Shown here: positions 25,362 through 33,830 of the stretch, piece after piece
Layout of the letters: every line of letters starts with the position of its first letter
Numbering within the stretch: the stretch's first letter is position 1
Assembly (NCBI RefSeq): GCF_002002735.1
Contig: NZ_MUNY01000061.1
Location: forward strand, 62,001-126,000
Reading direction: 5' to 3'
DNA: 64,000 nt
Source of the DNA: Algoriphagus sp. A40
Lineage (GTDB): Bacteria; Bacteroidota; Bacteroidia; Cytophagales; Cyclobacteriaceae
Program-made: the position numbers and the translations under genes
The notes under the pieces: generated by a model
Told to the model about the DNA's origin: nothing
What the model saw: only the letters and a program-made list of their open reading frames with translations
Databases searched by the model: none

Positions 25362-25784
25362 TTATCTGCTTCTCCAGAGATCTTTCATTTGTTTTCCGTT
25401 GACAATCAGGACAAATCTGGCTGGGTTAGGAACCAGTACAATTCTTACATCCATTTTGTCAAACTGATCTGATTCGATCGGAACTCCAACTTTTCCGCTT
25501 ACCTCATAAGTAACAATTCCATTTGCATCCGGAAGCATTTCCTTGTAGGCATTGGCGAGGTAGGCAGAGGGAAGCAACAAATCTGTATCAGATTTCAGCT
25601 TTGAATAGATTTTTTCAAGCTGAGACTCAAGCACTTCTTCATATTCCTCATTAAAATCATCCTCCAGGTCATGCAGTTCTTCCTCCAGGTCATCATAGCT
25701 TTCGTCGCTATAATCCATTTTGCTGAGTCGATTCCTTTTTTCTACGATTACGGTGAGTTGCTTGTCCAGCTGTTCCCAATTCAT
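25362..25784 (-). CDS. Hypothetical protein with acidic coiled-coil N-terminus
   Basis: No family is recognised. The 140-residue protein begins with a highly charged helix (about 5-60) rich in Asp/Glu with heptad-like Leu spacing, consistent with a coiled coil, and ends in a beta-rich part (about 80-140) that reads VTYEVSGKVGVPI and VRIVLVPNPARFVLIVNG. No signal peptide is present. It is a single gene between a terminator and the MDR gene. Confidence 0.7.
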   Translation of the reverse strand: MNWEQLDKQLTVIVEKRNRLSKMDYSDESYDDLEEELHDLEDDFNEEYEEVLESQLEKIYSKLKSDTDLLLPSAYLANAYKEMLPDANGIVTYEVSGKVGVPIESDQFDKMDVRIVLVPNPARFVLIVNGKQMKDLWRSR

Positions 25785-25855
25785 GGATTAGTTTGATTTG
25801 ATGAAAGTGCAAAGATGGCCATTACTTCTTTTTTCGCCGAAAAATATCTGAGAAA

Positions 25856-26824
25856 TTAACTCACCAACAGGATTTTTCCATTCCGGCCGGGCTTTTCGTA
25901 GGCTTCCAAAGCAGCTCGGAAATCCTCGAGTTTGAATTTGCCTCCAATGTCAATTTTGGAATCATCATTCATCAGGAAACCAAAAACAGACCTGAAAGCT
26001 TTCGCTCTTTCCCCATCATTTTTCTCTTCCATCCAGGTAGAAAGCCAAAATCCCTCAATGCTCAGGTCTTTAAAAATCAGCAATCCACTGTTGATTGGCA
26101 TATTATCCAAAGCCAGAGCACCAAAAATCATCATTTTCCCTTTGGGTCGGAGACTGGCCAAAGCTTTCGCTCCAAGCAATCCTCCCACCGCATCAAAAAT
26201 AACATGGACTCCCCCGTCGGTTTTTTCTGCAATTACCTTCTGTAGCTTCTCAGAGTCCGAATTGATCACCAAATCAGCACCCAAATTTTCAAGTACTACT
26301 TTTTGAGAGTCATGACGCACCGTGGCCGCAACTTTGACACCTTTTGCTTTGGCCAACTGTATAGCGAATTTTCCAAAAGCTGAAGCCCCGGCTGTAACCA
26401 AAAGCCACTCACCAGCCTGGATTCGGGATTTTTCTAGCATGGCAAAAGCTGTCATTGGATTGACAAAAGCCTGGCAGGCCACTTCATCCGGCATTGCATC
26501 AGGCACTGGAATCACCAAGGATGCGGGCAAGCAAAGATATTCCCTCCAAGTCCCGATGGCGGTAAACATGACGCGGCTTCCGACTTTTACCTTTCCGGCT
26601 TCGTCACTTTTCTCTACCACTCCACAAGCCTCAAATCCTGCGCTGCTTGGCAGCTTGGGAACAATTCCATACATCCCTCTGACAAACATGATGTCGGATG
26701 GATTGATATTCCGGGCCGTTACCCGAATCAAAACTTCACTAGCTTTCGGGTTAGGGATTGGACTTTCCCGGAGTTGCAGCACTTCCTGGGGCAGTCCAGT
26801 TTGATCAAATATTAGTTCTTTCAT
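25856..26824 (-). CDS. MDR-family oxidoreductase, enoyl-reductase-like
   Basis: A 322-residue zinc-free medium-chain dehydrogenase/reductase. The segment NPSDIMFVRGMYG with the following LPSSAGFEACG closely follows the 2-enoyl thioester reductase (MECR/ETR1) form, and AGASAFGKFAIQLAKAKG is the nucleotide-binding loop; the catalytic zinc cysteines are absent. It could reduce 2-enoyl-CoA or a quinone with NADPH. It is divergent from the SDR-ACAD-kinase-HADH operon with a 197-base shared region, so joint control is plausible. The substrate is inferred only from motif similarity. Confidence 0.85.
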   Translation of the reverse strand: MKELIFDQTGLPQEVLQLRESPIPNPKASEVLIRVTARNINPSDIMFVRGMYGIVPKLPSSAGFEACGVVEKSDEAGKVKVGSRVMFTAIGTWREYLCLPASLVIPVPDAMPDEVACQAFVNPMTAFAMLEKSRIQAGEWLLVTAGASAFGKFAIQLAKAKGVKVAATVRHDSQKVVLENLGADLVINSDSEKLQKVIAEKTDGGVHVIFDAVGGLLGAKALASLRPKGKMMIFGALALDNMPINSGLLIFKDLSIEGFWLSTWMEEKNDGERAKAFRSVFGFLMNDDSKIDIGGKFKLEDFRAALEAYEKPGRNGKILLVS

Positions 26825-26969
26825 CTGTTTATAATTTGTTTTCCATGGTCAGATGGAATCTCGCATTACTTGTTAATCATTCCTTTGTGTTTCGGTTGAT
26901 GCTCGATTTCATCTGCGTCTTATTGTTTTGTATTTAACAGAATCATAATCAATGAATCCGAAAAATGGG

Positions 26970-26999
26970 TTTTCTCTCTGTCAAATTTTCCTAACTTAA
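26970..26999 (+). promoter_or_regulatory. Possible promoter of the acyl-CoA operon
   Basis: TTTTC (26970-26974) and TAACTTAA (26992-26999) are 17 bases apart, two mismatches to the consensus, and 22 bases before the ATG at 27022. Confidence 0.35.
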
Positions 27000-27021
27000 G
27001 GCATAATATAACCCAAAACAC

Positions 27022-27789
27022 ATGGATTTATCCTCTGTTTTTTCTTTAGATGGAAAAGTTGCCCTGATCACAGGGGCGAGTAAAGGAATTGGATTTGGCA
27101 TTGCGGAGGTTTTCGCAGCAGCCGGAGCAAAAGTGGTCATCAGCAGCCGAAAGCAGGATGCACTTGACGAAAAGGCAAATCAACTTAAATCTCAAGGATA
27201 CGAAGCCACAGGAATTGCATGCAATGTCGGGAACATGCCGGAACTCACCCAACTCGTAGAAAAGGCAGTAGAAAAATATGGAACGATTGATATTCTGGTC
27301 AACAATGCTGCTGTAAATCCGGTTTTTGGCCCTGTCCATGAGACAAGCCTAGAAGCTTTTGACAAAATCATGAATGTCAATGTGAAGGCCCCATTTGAAC
27401 TTTGCCGGCTATGTTTCCCCTATTTGAGAAGGTCATCAGGTGCTTCAGTTATCAATATCAGTTCAATCGGAGGACTCTCTCCTGAATCAGGTTTGGGGAT
27501 TTATTCTGTTTCCAAAGCAGCCTTGATTTCCCTCACGAAGGTCTATGCAAAAGAATGGGGCGAGGCCAAAATTCGTGTCAATGCCATTTGCCCGGGACTG
27601 ATCGAAACCAAATTTTCGGAAGCACTCTGGTCAAATGATAAAATTATGGGCTCGATCATTAAGAAACTTGCCATCAAGCGATCCGGAACATCTGAAGAGG
27701 TAGGATTGATGGCACTTTTTCTTGCCGCCTCAGCTTCCTCCTACACCACTGGAGGGATCTTTACAGCTGACGGGGGATTTACGATTTAA
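27022..27789 (+). CDS. SDR-family oxidoreductase
   Basis: A 255-residue NAD(P)-dependent short-chain dehydrogenase of the classical type: TGASKGIG at 17-24, NNAAV at 94-98, catalytic Ser in INISS, and Tyr161/Lys165 in YSVSK. The C-terminal TGGIFTADGG is the usual family end. First gene of a four-gene operon with acyl-CoA dehydrogenase, a kinase and 3-hydroxyacyl-CoA dehydrogenase. By analogy with LvaD of Pseudomonas it may interconvert a 4-keto- and a 4-hydroxyacyl-CoA; this is inference from context. Confidence 0.93.
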   Translation: MDLSSVFSLDGKVALITGASKGIGFGIAEVFAAAGAKVVISSRKQDALDEKANQLKSQGYEATGIACNVGNMPELTQLVEKAVEKYGTIDILVNNAAVNPVFGPVHETSLEAFDKIMNVNVKAPFELCRLCFPYLRRSSGASVINISSIGGLSPESGLGIYSVSKAALISLTKVYAKEWGEAKIRVNAICPGLIETKFSEALWSNDKIMGSIIKKLAIKRSGTSEEVGLMALFLAASASSYTTGGIFTADGGFTI

Positions 27790-27798
27790 AAATTCTCC

Positions 27799-29010
27799 AT
27801 GCAATCCACCCAAAATTTCCCCCAAGATGAGCTTCCCACTCTCCTTGAAAAGTACAGACAATTCGTTAAAAATGAGCTTTTCCAAATTGACCTTGCGGTT
27901 GTCAAAGGCCCATTTCGAAGTTTCCTACCTCTGATTGAATCACTTAGATCAAAGGCCAAAATTCAGGGACTTTTTGCCCCACATCTTCCCAAAACTGAAG
28001 GCGGAGTCGGTTTGAATCTGGTTCAGTTTGCGCATGTGTCTGAGATTTTGGGACAAAGCCCAATTGGGCATTATGTATTCAATTGCAATGCGCCCGACAT
28101 AGGCAACATGGAATTGCTTCATCTTTTTGGCTCAGAATACCAAAAAGAAACTTGGCTCAAACCACTCCAAGAAGGTAAAATCAGAAGTTGTTTTGCAATG
28201 ACAGAACCGGAGCATGCCGGAAGCAATCCTGTTCACTTGAGTACTTCAGCTGTTCGGGAGGAAAATTTTTATCGGATCAATGGGCACAAATGGTTCACGA
28301 CAGCGGCGGATGGTGCTGCATTTTCCATAGTGATGGCTGTGACAAACCCAAATGCAGAATCTCCCTATCAGCGTGCCAGCATGCTCATTGTGCCCCTGGA
28401 CAATCCTGGGTACAAACATGTCAGGAAAATTCCGATAATGGGCGAAGCCGGAGAGGATTACCTTTCTCACTCAGAAGTCCGGTTTGAAGATTGTATCGTT
28501 CCGGTTTCCAATCTGATCGGCATAGAAGGCCATGGATTTGCTTTGGCACAGGAGCGGCTCGGACCAGGGAGGATTCATCATTGCATGCGGTGGATTGGGA
28601 TCTGCGAGCGGGTTTTTGACATGATGTGCAAAAGGGCAATTACCAGGGAATTGGATTTTGGAAAGCCATTAGCCGAAAAGCAGACCATCCAAAACTGGAT
28701 TGCCGAAAGCCGAGCTGAAATCAAGGCTAGCCGACTGATGGTTTTGGACACAGCCTCTAAAATGCAGCAATTCGGGGCCAAGGAAGTCCGGGAAGATATC
28801 TCTACGATTAAATTCTTTGTCGCCGATGTCCTGATGAAAGTAATTGACCGGGCGATTCAGGTGCATGGAGCTTTGGGGATTACGGATGACACGCTTCTCT
28901 CCTTCTGGTATCGTCATGAACGTGGAGCGAGAATCTATGATGGGCCGGATGAGGTTCATAAGTCAGCTTTGGCAAAACACATTCTAAAATCCTATGGCAA
29001 CCGTAGATAA
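27799..29010 (+). CDS. Acyl-CoA dehydrogenase, ACAD10/11-LvaC type
   Basis: A 403-residue flavoprotein with the acyl-CoA dehydrogenase pattern: CFAMTEPEHAGSNP, INGHKWFTTAA and a C-terminal VHGALGITDD. At the catalytic base position, where ordinary dehydrogenases carry YEGT, the text reads YDGPDEVH near 380-387, the motif typical of the ACAD10/ACAD11 clade. In that clade the enzyme acts after a kinase to remove phosphate from a 4-phosphooxyacyl-CoA and give an enoyl- or 3-hydroxyacyl-CoA. Starts nine bases after the SDR and overlaps the kinase start by 17 bases. Confidence 0.9.
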   Translation: MQSTQNFPQDELPTLLEKYRQFVKNELFQIDLAVVKGPFRSFLPLIESLRSKAKIQGLFAPHLPKTEGGVGLNLVQFAHVSEILGQSPIGHYVFNCNAPDIGNMELLHLFGSEYQKETWLKPLQEGKIRSCFAMTEPEHAGSNPVHLSTSAVREENFYRINGHKWFTTAADGAAFSIVMAVTNPNAESPYQRASMLIVPLDNPGYKHVRKIPIMGEAGEDYLSHSEVRFEDCIVPVSNLIGIEGHGFALAQERLGPGRIHHCMRWIGICERVFDMMCKRAITRELDFGKPLAEKQTIQNWIAESRAEIKASRLMVLDTASKMQQFGAKEVREDISTIKFFVADVLMKVIDRAIQVHGALGITDDTLLSFWYRHERGARIYDGPDEVHKSALAKHILKSYGNRR

Positions 29011-30031
29011 TCCTCTGGATTTCAAAAAACTAAAGGAATTCTGGAAAAAGTCACTGAATTGGGATGAAGATCAAACCCGGATCACTCAAGTATCCGGAGG
29101 ATTTTCTAACCTCACTTTTTTGGTCGAAAGTCCAATTGGCAAATTTGCCATGCGCAGGGCTCCGTTTGGTGAAAAAATCAGCAAGGCTCATGACATGGTC
29201 AGGGAAAGCCAAGTCCTGGAAGCTTTATACAAGGCTGGTTACAAAAAAGCTCCTAAACCGGTTGTCATATACGAGGACGAAGAATTGAGCGGCACACCCT
29301 TACTAATCATGGAATGGGTGGAAGGGTATGTCCTTCGAAATAGGGTCCCAAAAGGAATACAATTGAATTCAGAGGATTTTCGAAAACTTTCAGAAAACAC
29401 CCTAGACAGTCTTTTGGAACTTCATCAATTGGAATTGGAGGTCTCAGGATTGCATAGATTAGGCAAAGCAGAGGGTTATGTAAAACGCCAGGTAGATGGA
29501 TGGATAGACCGCTATTTGAGGGCCAAAACTGATTCTATACCAGAAATGATCCAGGTTGCCAACTGGCTCCAATCCAACCTCCCCAGCACTGAAAACAGTG
29601 GATTCATCCACAACGATTACAAATACGACAACCTGGTGCTTAATCTCCAAAATGTCTCGGAAATCAATGCCGTTTTGGATTGGGAAATGGCTACAGTGGG
29701 TGATCCACTGATGGACTTGGGCACCTCACTTGCCTATTGGGCGGAGTCAAATGACCCGGATATTTTGAAAATGTTCGGTCTGACTTACCTGCCTGGTAAC
29801 CTGAACCGGGCTGAGGTGATTGACTATTATGCCCAAAGGAGTCCCCTGGACTTGAGTAATATGCTATTCTATTATGTTTTCGGCTTATTCAAAGTCGCTG
29901 GAATCGCCCAACAGATCTACAAGCGATATACCCAAGGATTTGCAAAGGACAAGAGGTTTGGAGAATTAATCCACGTTGTGAATGCTGCGGGACAAAAAGC
30001 TTTGGAAAGCATTAAGTCTGAAAAAATCTAA
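28994..30031 (+). CDS. APH-like kinase (ACAD-associated phosphotransferase)
   Basis: A 345-residue kinase of the aminoglycoside phosphotransferase/ChoK fold. SGGFSNLTFLVES (34-46) is the nucleotide loop, FIHNDYKYDN (204-213) holds the catalytic Asp208 and metal Asn213, and DWEMATVGDPLMDLG (229-243) holds metal Asp229. The DWEMATVGDP phrase is characteristic of the kinase domain fused in ACAD10/11 and of LvaA. It is not an antibiotic-resistance gene. The gene begins inside the ACAD coding region, so translation is coupled. Expected reaction: ATP-dependent phosphorylation of the 4-hydroxyl of a hydroxyacyl-CoA (family inference). Confidence 0.88.
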   Translation: MATVDNPLDFKKLKEFWKKSLNWDEDQTRITQVSGGFSNLTFLVESPIGKFAMRRAPFGEKISKAHDMVRESQVLEALYKAGYKKAPKPVVIYEDEELSGTPLLIMEWVEGYVLRNRVPKGIQLNSEDFRKLSENTLDSLLELHQLELEVSGLHRLGKAEGYVKRQVDGWIDRYLRAKTDSIPEMIQVANWLQSNLPSTENSGFIHNDYKYDNLVLNLQNVSEINAVLDWEMATVGDPLMDLGTSLAYWAESNDPDILKMFGLTYLPGNLNRAEVIDYYAQRSPLDLSNMLFYYVFGLFKVAGIAQQIYKRYTQGFAKDKRFGELIHVVNAAGQKALESIKSEKI

Positions 30032-30037
30032 TCACGT

Positions 30038-30916
30038 ATGACCATTTCAAACATTTGCATCCTTGGCGCTGGAACTCTTGGTTCACGGGTAGCTTTACAG
30101 GCAGCTATTTCAGGATTTCAGGTGACCGTCTTTGATATTGAGCATAAATCCCTTGATTTTTCTCTAGCCACTATGCAAAAAATCCTGCTGCAGCTTCACC
30201 GATCGGGACAAATCAGCAAAGGTCAGGACCGGGAAGTTTTAGCACGGATCAAGTTCACTATGAATCCAAAGGAAGCTGTGGCAGATGCGGATTTAATCAA
30301 TGAAAGTGTCACCGAGGAAGCCGATATCAAGAAAAGGGTCTGGAGGCAGTTTGGTGAAATTGCTCCTGAAAAGACCATTTTCACCACCAATACCTCCTTC
30401 ATGTTAGCCTCTATGTTTGCAGAGGATTCAGGCCGGCCAGAGAAGTTTTGCGCATTCCATTTTCACGATGTTTTCTACTCCAGAGTAGTCGATATCATGC
30501 CACATCCGGGGACTGATCTGGCTTTGATTCCTATTTTGGAAGATTTGGGTAGAAAACTTAATCAGGTGCCCGTGGTTCTGAAAAAGGAAAATCCCGGATA
30601 CATATTCAATACGATGCTGATGGCATTGCTCGGTACAGCGGGGAAGTTGTTGACCGGAGAAGTGGCCACCATCGAAGATATTGACCGATCCTGGATGGTC
30701 AATTTCCATATGCCAATGGGGCCATTTGGTATTTTGGATTCGATAGGTCTGGAAACTGCCTGGCATGTCACCCACAAAATGCCAGACCGGGCATCTCAAG
30801 CTTTTGCAGGACTTTTGAAATCCTATATCGACCAGGGCAAATTTGGAGAGAAATCAGGGGAAGGTTTCTATTCTTATCCCAACCCAAAATACCGAGATTC
30901 GGATTTTATGCTATAA
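30038..30916 (+). CDS. 3-Hydroxyacyl-CoA dehydrogenase-family protein
   Basis: A 292-residue HADH-fold protein with the NAD loop ILGAGTLGS near residue 9 and ITNTS-type turn TTNTS. The catalytic region reads HFHDVFYSRVVD: His141 is conserved, but the Glu partner of ordinary enzymes is Asp152 and the spacing is one residue shorter. NPGYIFN keeps Asn191. The C-terminal helical domain is complete (PFGILDSIGL, GEKSGEGFY). Last gene of the operon; expected to oxidise a 3-hydroxyacyl-CoA, though the altered dyad may mean a different substrate. Its 3' end overlaps trmB by 11 bases. Confidence 0.85.
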   Translation: MTISNICILGAGTLGSRVALQAAISGFQVTVFDIEHKSLDFSLATMQKILLQLHRSGQISKGQDREVLARIKFTMNPKEAVADADLINESVTEEADIKKRVWRQFGEIAPEKTIFTTNTSFMLASMFAEDSGRPEKFCAFHFHDVFYSRVVDIMPHPGTDLALIPILEDLGRKLNQVPVVLKKENPGYIFNTMLMALLGTAGKLLTGEVATIEDIDRSWMVNFHMPMGPFGILDSIGLETAWHVTHKMPDRASQAFAGLLKSYIDQGKFGEKSGEGFYSYPNPKYRDSDFML

Positions 30917-31568
30917 ACCTAAATTTTAGATATTTGATCTTTTCCCCTTTGTCTGAAAAGAGCTTTTCGTATTTGGTTTTTATGCCGTGATGGTCATCCT
31001 TCATTTCACTTTGGTAAAAATCCGCGGTAAAAGCGATCACTTCGATGTCCTCTCTTGATTTTACCAATTCAAGGGAATAATCAAAAAGCCCGGTGTTGTC
31101 TGTTTTGAAATGGACGATGCCACCAGACTTGATCATTGGTTTATACATATCCAAAAATCGAGGTGAAGTCAATCTACGCTTCTCATCGCCTTCTCTTGGA
31201 AAAGGATCGGGAAAAGTAATCCAAAGTTCAGAGATCTCCCCTTCCCCAAAAAACTCGCTCAGATTTTGAATCTGGGTTCTAAGGAAAGCTACATTGGTAA
31301 TGCCTTCGGCCGTTGCGGTTGAACTTCCTTTCCAGATTCTGCTGCCTTTGATATCTACTCCGATGAAGTTCTGATTCGGATATTCGCGGCCCAATCCAAC
31401 TGTGAATTCCCCACGTCCGCAGGCCAATTCTACCACGATTGGATTTTGGTTTTGGAACTGGCTGTCGTTCCAGTGGCCTTTGATAGTTTCAAAAATGGGC
31501 TTCCCAGCCTGAATTACATTGGGATTCACTTCGTTTTCGGCGAAGCGAACCATCTTTTTTCTACTCAT
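30906..31568 (-). CDS. trmB: tRNA (guanine-46-N7)-methyltransferase
   Basis: SAM-dependent Rossmann-fold enzyme that methylates G46 in the variable loop of tRNA. The 220-residue protein has the SAM loop VVELACGRGEFTVGLG (about 44-59), NFIGVDIKGSRIW, and the TrmB signature FPDPFPREGDEKRRL. It lacks no segment of the family. Its ATG touches the stop codon of folC with no spacer, so it is the last gene of the nine-gene operon headed by holA. It ends by overlapping the convergent HADH gene. Confidence 0.95.
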   Translation of the reverse strand: MSRKKMVRFAENEVNPNVIQAGKPIFETIKGHWNDSQFQNQNPIVVELACGRGEFTVGLGREYPNQNFIGVDIKGSRIWKGSSTATAEGITNVAFLRTQIQNLSEFFGEGEISELWITFPDPFPREGDEKRRLTSPRFLDMYKPMIKSGGIVHFKTDNTGLFDYSLELVKSREDIEVIAFTADFYQSEMKDDHHGIKTKYEKLFSDKGEKIKYLKFRFIA

Positions 31569-32867
31569 TTAAAGGTCGTCGATTTCTGCGACCACAAAAG
31601 TACTGCCTCCCACAAATATCAGGTCATCCGGTCCGGCATTTTTTCGGGCAAAGTTTAAAGCTTCATTGACATCTGGTATGATTTCTCCCTTCAAGCCAAA
31701 TTTGAATGCTTTTTCAGCCAATTGAACTGCCGGCAAGGCACGGGGAATTTCTGCATTGCAAAAAACATAGGTAGCCTTCTTTGGCAGCAAAGTCAAAATC
31801 ATTGAAATATCCTTGTCCTGAACCATTCCTAAAACCATCCAGAGGTTTTGATAGGTGTAGGTTTTCAGCTGGGAAAGTATCTCTTGGATTCCCGGCTCGT
31901 TATGTCCTGTATCAGCTATTACAATCGGCTTTTCGCCCAAAACCTGCCAGCGTCCTTTCAATCCGGTCAAGGTCACGACATCAGACAAGCCTTTTTTCTT
32001 TGCTTCTTCTGAAATTTCCCAGCCCTGCTTTCTCAGTTGCTCAACCGATTCAAGAATTCCGGGAAGGTTCAGCCTTTGGTAATTTCCCAAAAGCCCAAAT
32101 TTCAGAGTAAAATCATCTGGCCCACTTTTGACGATATACTCAGCCAAAAGCTTGTTCCCAATTCGCTTTTCTCCTTTTCTCTTAATCTCAAATTCATCTT
32201 CAGCAAATAAAATCTGAGCATTCATCTCGGAAGCCTTTTTAATAAATACTGAAGAAGTTTCTTCCTGTGTCTGACTAATCACCACCGGAACACCAGCTTT
32301 CATTATTCCTGCTTTTTCAGCCGCAATTTCAGGTAAGGTTCCTCCCAAAAACTGCATGTGGTCAAAGCCGATATTGGTGATCACGCAAAGTTCAGGATGA
32401 ATCACATTGGTGCTGTCCAATCGACCGCCCATTCCTACCTCGATCACTGCGATATCTACTTTCTGCTGCTCAAAGTACCAAAAGGCCATTCCCACCGTCA
32501 TTTCAAAGAAACTAGGCTTCAGTTCATCCAGAAATTCTTTGTTTTCGGCGACAAACTGAACGACGGCATCCTCACTTATATCCAGCCCGTTGATGCGGAT
32601 CCGTTCGGTAAAAGACTTGAGGTGAGGTGAGGTATAAAGACCTGTTTTGTAACCAGCCGATTGGAAAATTGCCGCCAAAGTATGAGAAGTACTTCCTTTT
32701 CCATTGGTACCGGCAACATGGATGGATTTTAATTTTCGTTCAGGATTTCCCAAATGGGCGCAAAGGGCCAGGGTATTATGGAGATCCTTCCGAAAAGCTG
32801 AAGCGCCCACGCGTTGAAACATGGGCAGGGAATTGAAAAGGTAATCCAGCGTCTCCTGGTAAGTCAT
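31569..32867 (-). CDS. folC: Folylpolyglutamate/dihydrofolate synthase
   Basis: A 432-residue Mur-ligase-type enzyme that adds glutamates to folates, and in bacteria often also makes dihydrofolate from dihydropteroate. The P-loop region VAGTNGKGST is at 51-60, followed by GLYTSPHLKSF and the metal-binding DIAVIEVGMGGRLDSTNVI, and IADTGHNEPG in the C-terminal domain. Located in the envelope-gene operon between the TonB-like gene and trmB, three bases after the former. The housekeeping enzyme thus shares its transcript with an energised transport module. Confidence 0.95.
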   Translation of the reverse strand: MTYQETLDYLFNSLPMFQRVGASAFRKDLHNTLALCAHLGNPERKLKSIHVAGTNGKGSTSHTLAAIFQSAGYKTGLYTSPHLKSFTERIRINGLDISEDAVVQFVAENKEFLDELKPSFFEMTVGMAFWYFEQQKVDIAVIEVGMGGRLDSTNVIHPELCVITNIGFDHMQFLGGTLPEIAAEKAGIMKAGVPVVISQTQEETSSVFIKKASEMNAQILFAEDEFEIKRKGEKRIGNKLLAEYIVKSGPDDFTLKFGLLGNYQRLNLPGILESVEQLRKQGWEISEEAKKKGLSDVVTLTGLKGRWQVLGEKPIVIADTGHNEPGIQEILSQLKTYTYQNLWMVLGMVQDKDISMILTLLPKKATYVFCNAEIPRALPAVQLAEKAFKFGLKGEIIPDVNEALNFARKNAGPDDLIFVGGSTFVVAEIDDL

Positions 32868-32870
32868 TTG

Positions 32871-33827
32871 TTAATCGACCTTGATGATAAAGGTGATTTT
32901 ACCCGTAGAAAAATCAGCAGCGGTACCACCTTGCTTTTTGAAATTGATCTGGTTGACTACCTGACGGTAATAGGCCAGCACGTCATTTGAAACGTTATAT
33001 TCTAATGGAACCGCCTGAACAACTCGGCCACCATCATCAATGGTGATCTTAAAAACAATTCGGCCATTTCTGGTAGAAACCCGGTCGTTGATAGTCGGTC
33101 TGGAAGCGAAATCCCATCCGGCAAGATCCAAACTATATCCTGCTCCAGAAGCTGTTCCTTTACCGCTGCCTTCACCCATGATTGCACGCCCGTCTACAGT
33201 TCCTGTCGGCTTTCCTTCATCACCTTTGGCATTGCTTGATCCCTGAGCGCCTCCTGATGCAGGCGTAGTGCTTTTACCGGAGGTTCCTCCAGCCCCAAAT
33301 ATCGCTCTCTGGTCAATTTTAGGTTTTTCAGGAGCTTTTTGGGTAGTGGTTTCTGCTTCGGATTTTGCCGGAGTTGTAACCGTCTTGGTAGGTTCAGTTT
33401 TGGTCGGTTGAGGCTTTTCAGTTTCTACCGCAGCTTTTTCTTCCCCTTTTATCGGAGAAGGTTTGGTAGTCACAGCTTGATTTGCCGCTGGTTTGGAAGC
33501 CGTTTTCGGCTTTGCGGTTTCTGTTTTTGGACTTGGTGCCGGAGTGGCTGGTTGGGTTACAGCCTGTGCTACTTCACCGGGTGCGGCCTGCTCCACACTT
33601 TCGGAGGGAGTTTCTGATGGAGCATTTGGGCTGTTTCGATTACCTGAACCGGTATCCATAAATACCAGATTCAGCTCCAAACCATAGGTAGGAAGTGGTG
33701 GAATCTGCTCTTTCCAAACTACAATGAAATAGAACGCCAAGAGCAAAAGGATATTCACCACGATCGTAATGACGGCGGATTTTCGCTTACTGTCCTTTTC
33801 GACTTGATCTGCGTTCCAGGTCTGCAT
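32871..33827 (-). CDS. TonB-like energy transducer
   Basis: A 318-residue inner-membrane protein built like TonB/TolA: cytoplasmic N-terminus, one membrane helix (about 18-38), a long Pro/Thr/Lys/Glu/Ala spacer (about 60-215, repeating KPKTASKP and EKPQPTKTEP-type words), and a compact C-terminal domain from about 230 with GRIVFKITIDDGGRVV. It transmits proton-motive energy from ExbB-ExbD to an outer-membrane partner, which in this operon is probably the barrel protein upstream. The last three bases before folC show it is cotranscribed. Confidence 0.85.
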   Translation of the reverse strand: MQTWNADQVEKDSKRKSAVITIVVNILLLLAFYFIVVWKEQIPPLPTYGLELNLVFMDTGSGNRNSPNAPSETPSESVEQAAPGEVAQAVTQPATPAPSPKTETAKPKTASKPAANQAVTTKPSPIKGEEKAAVETEKPQPTKTEPTKTVTTPAKSEAETTTQKAPEKPKIDQRAIFGAGGTSGKSTTPASGGAQGSSNAKGDEGKPTGTVDGRAIMGEGSGKGTASGAGYSLDLAGWDFASRPTINDRVSTRNGRIVFKITIDDGGRVVQAVPLEYNVSNDVLAYYRQVVNQINFKKQGGTAADFSTGKITFIIKVD

Positions 33828-33830
33828 GGC

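Noticed and set aside
25932..26804. Plus-strand frames of 124 and 160 residues inside the MDR gene
   Set aside because: Antisense to a family-matching gene; Ala/Ser/Thr-rich composition is typical of mirror frames.
29064..29288. Frame inside the APH-like kinase gene, and the idea of an aminoglycoside resistance gene
   Set aside because: The overlapping frame is a shadow, and the kinase carries the ACAD-associated signatures and operon, which argue against resistance.
33180..33640. Possible repeat array or CRISPR-like structure in the TonB-like gene
   Set aside because: The repetition is at the protein level in a Pro-rich spacer; the DNA has no equal spacers or identical repeats.
33339..33687. 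Two antisense frames opposite the TonB-like gene
   Set aside because: They are mirror products of the biased Pro/Thr/Lys/Ala spacer of the gene on the other strand; they show no motif, start context or promoter.
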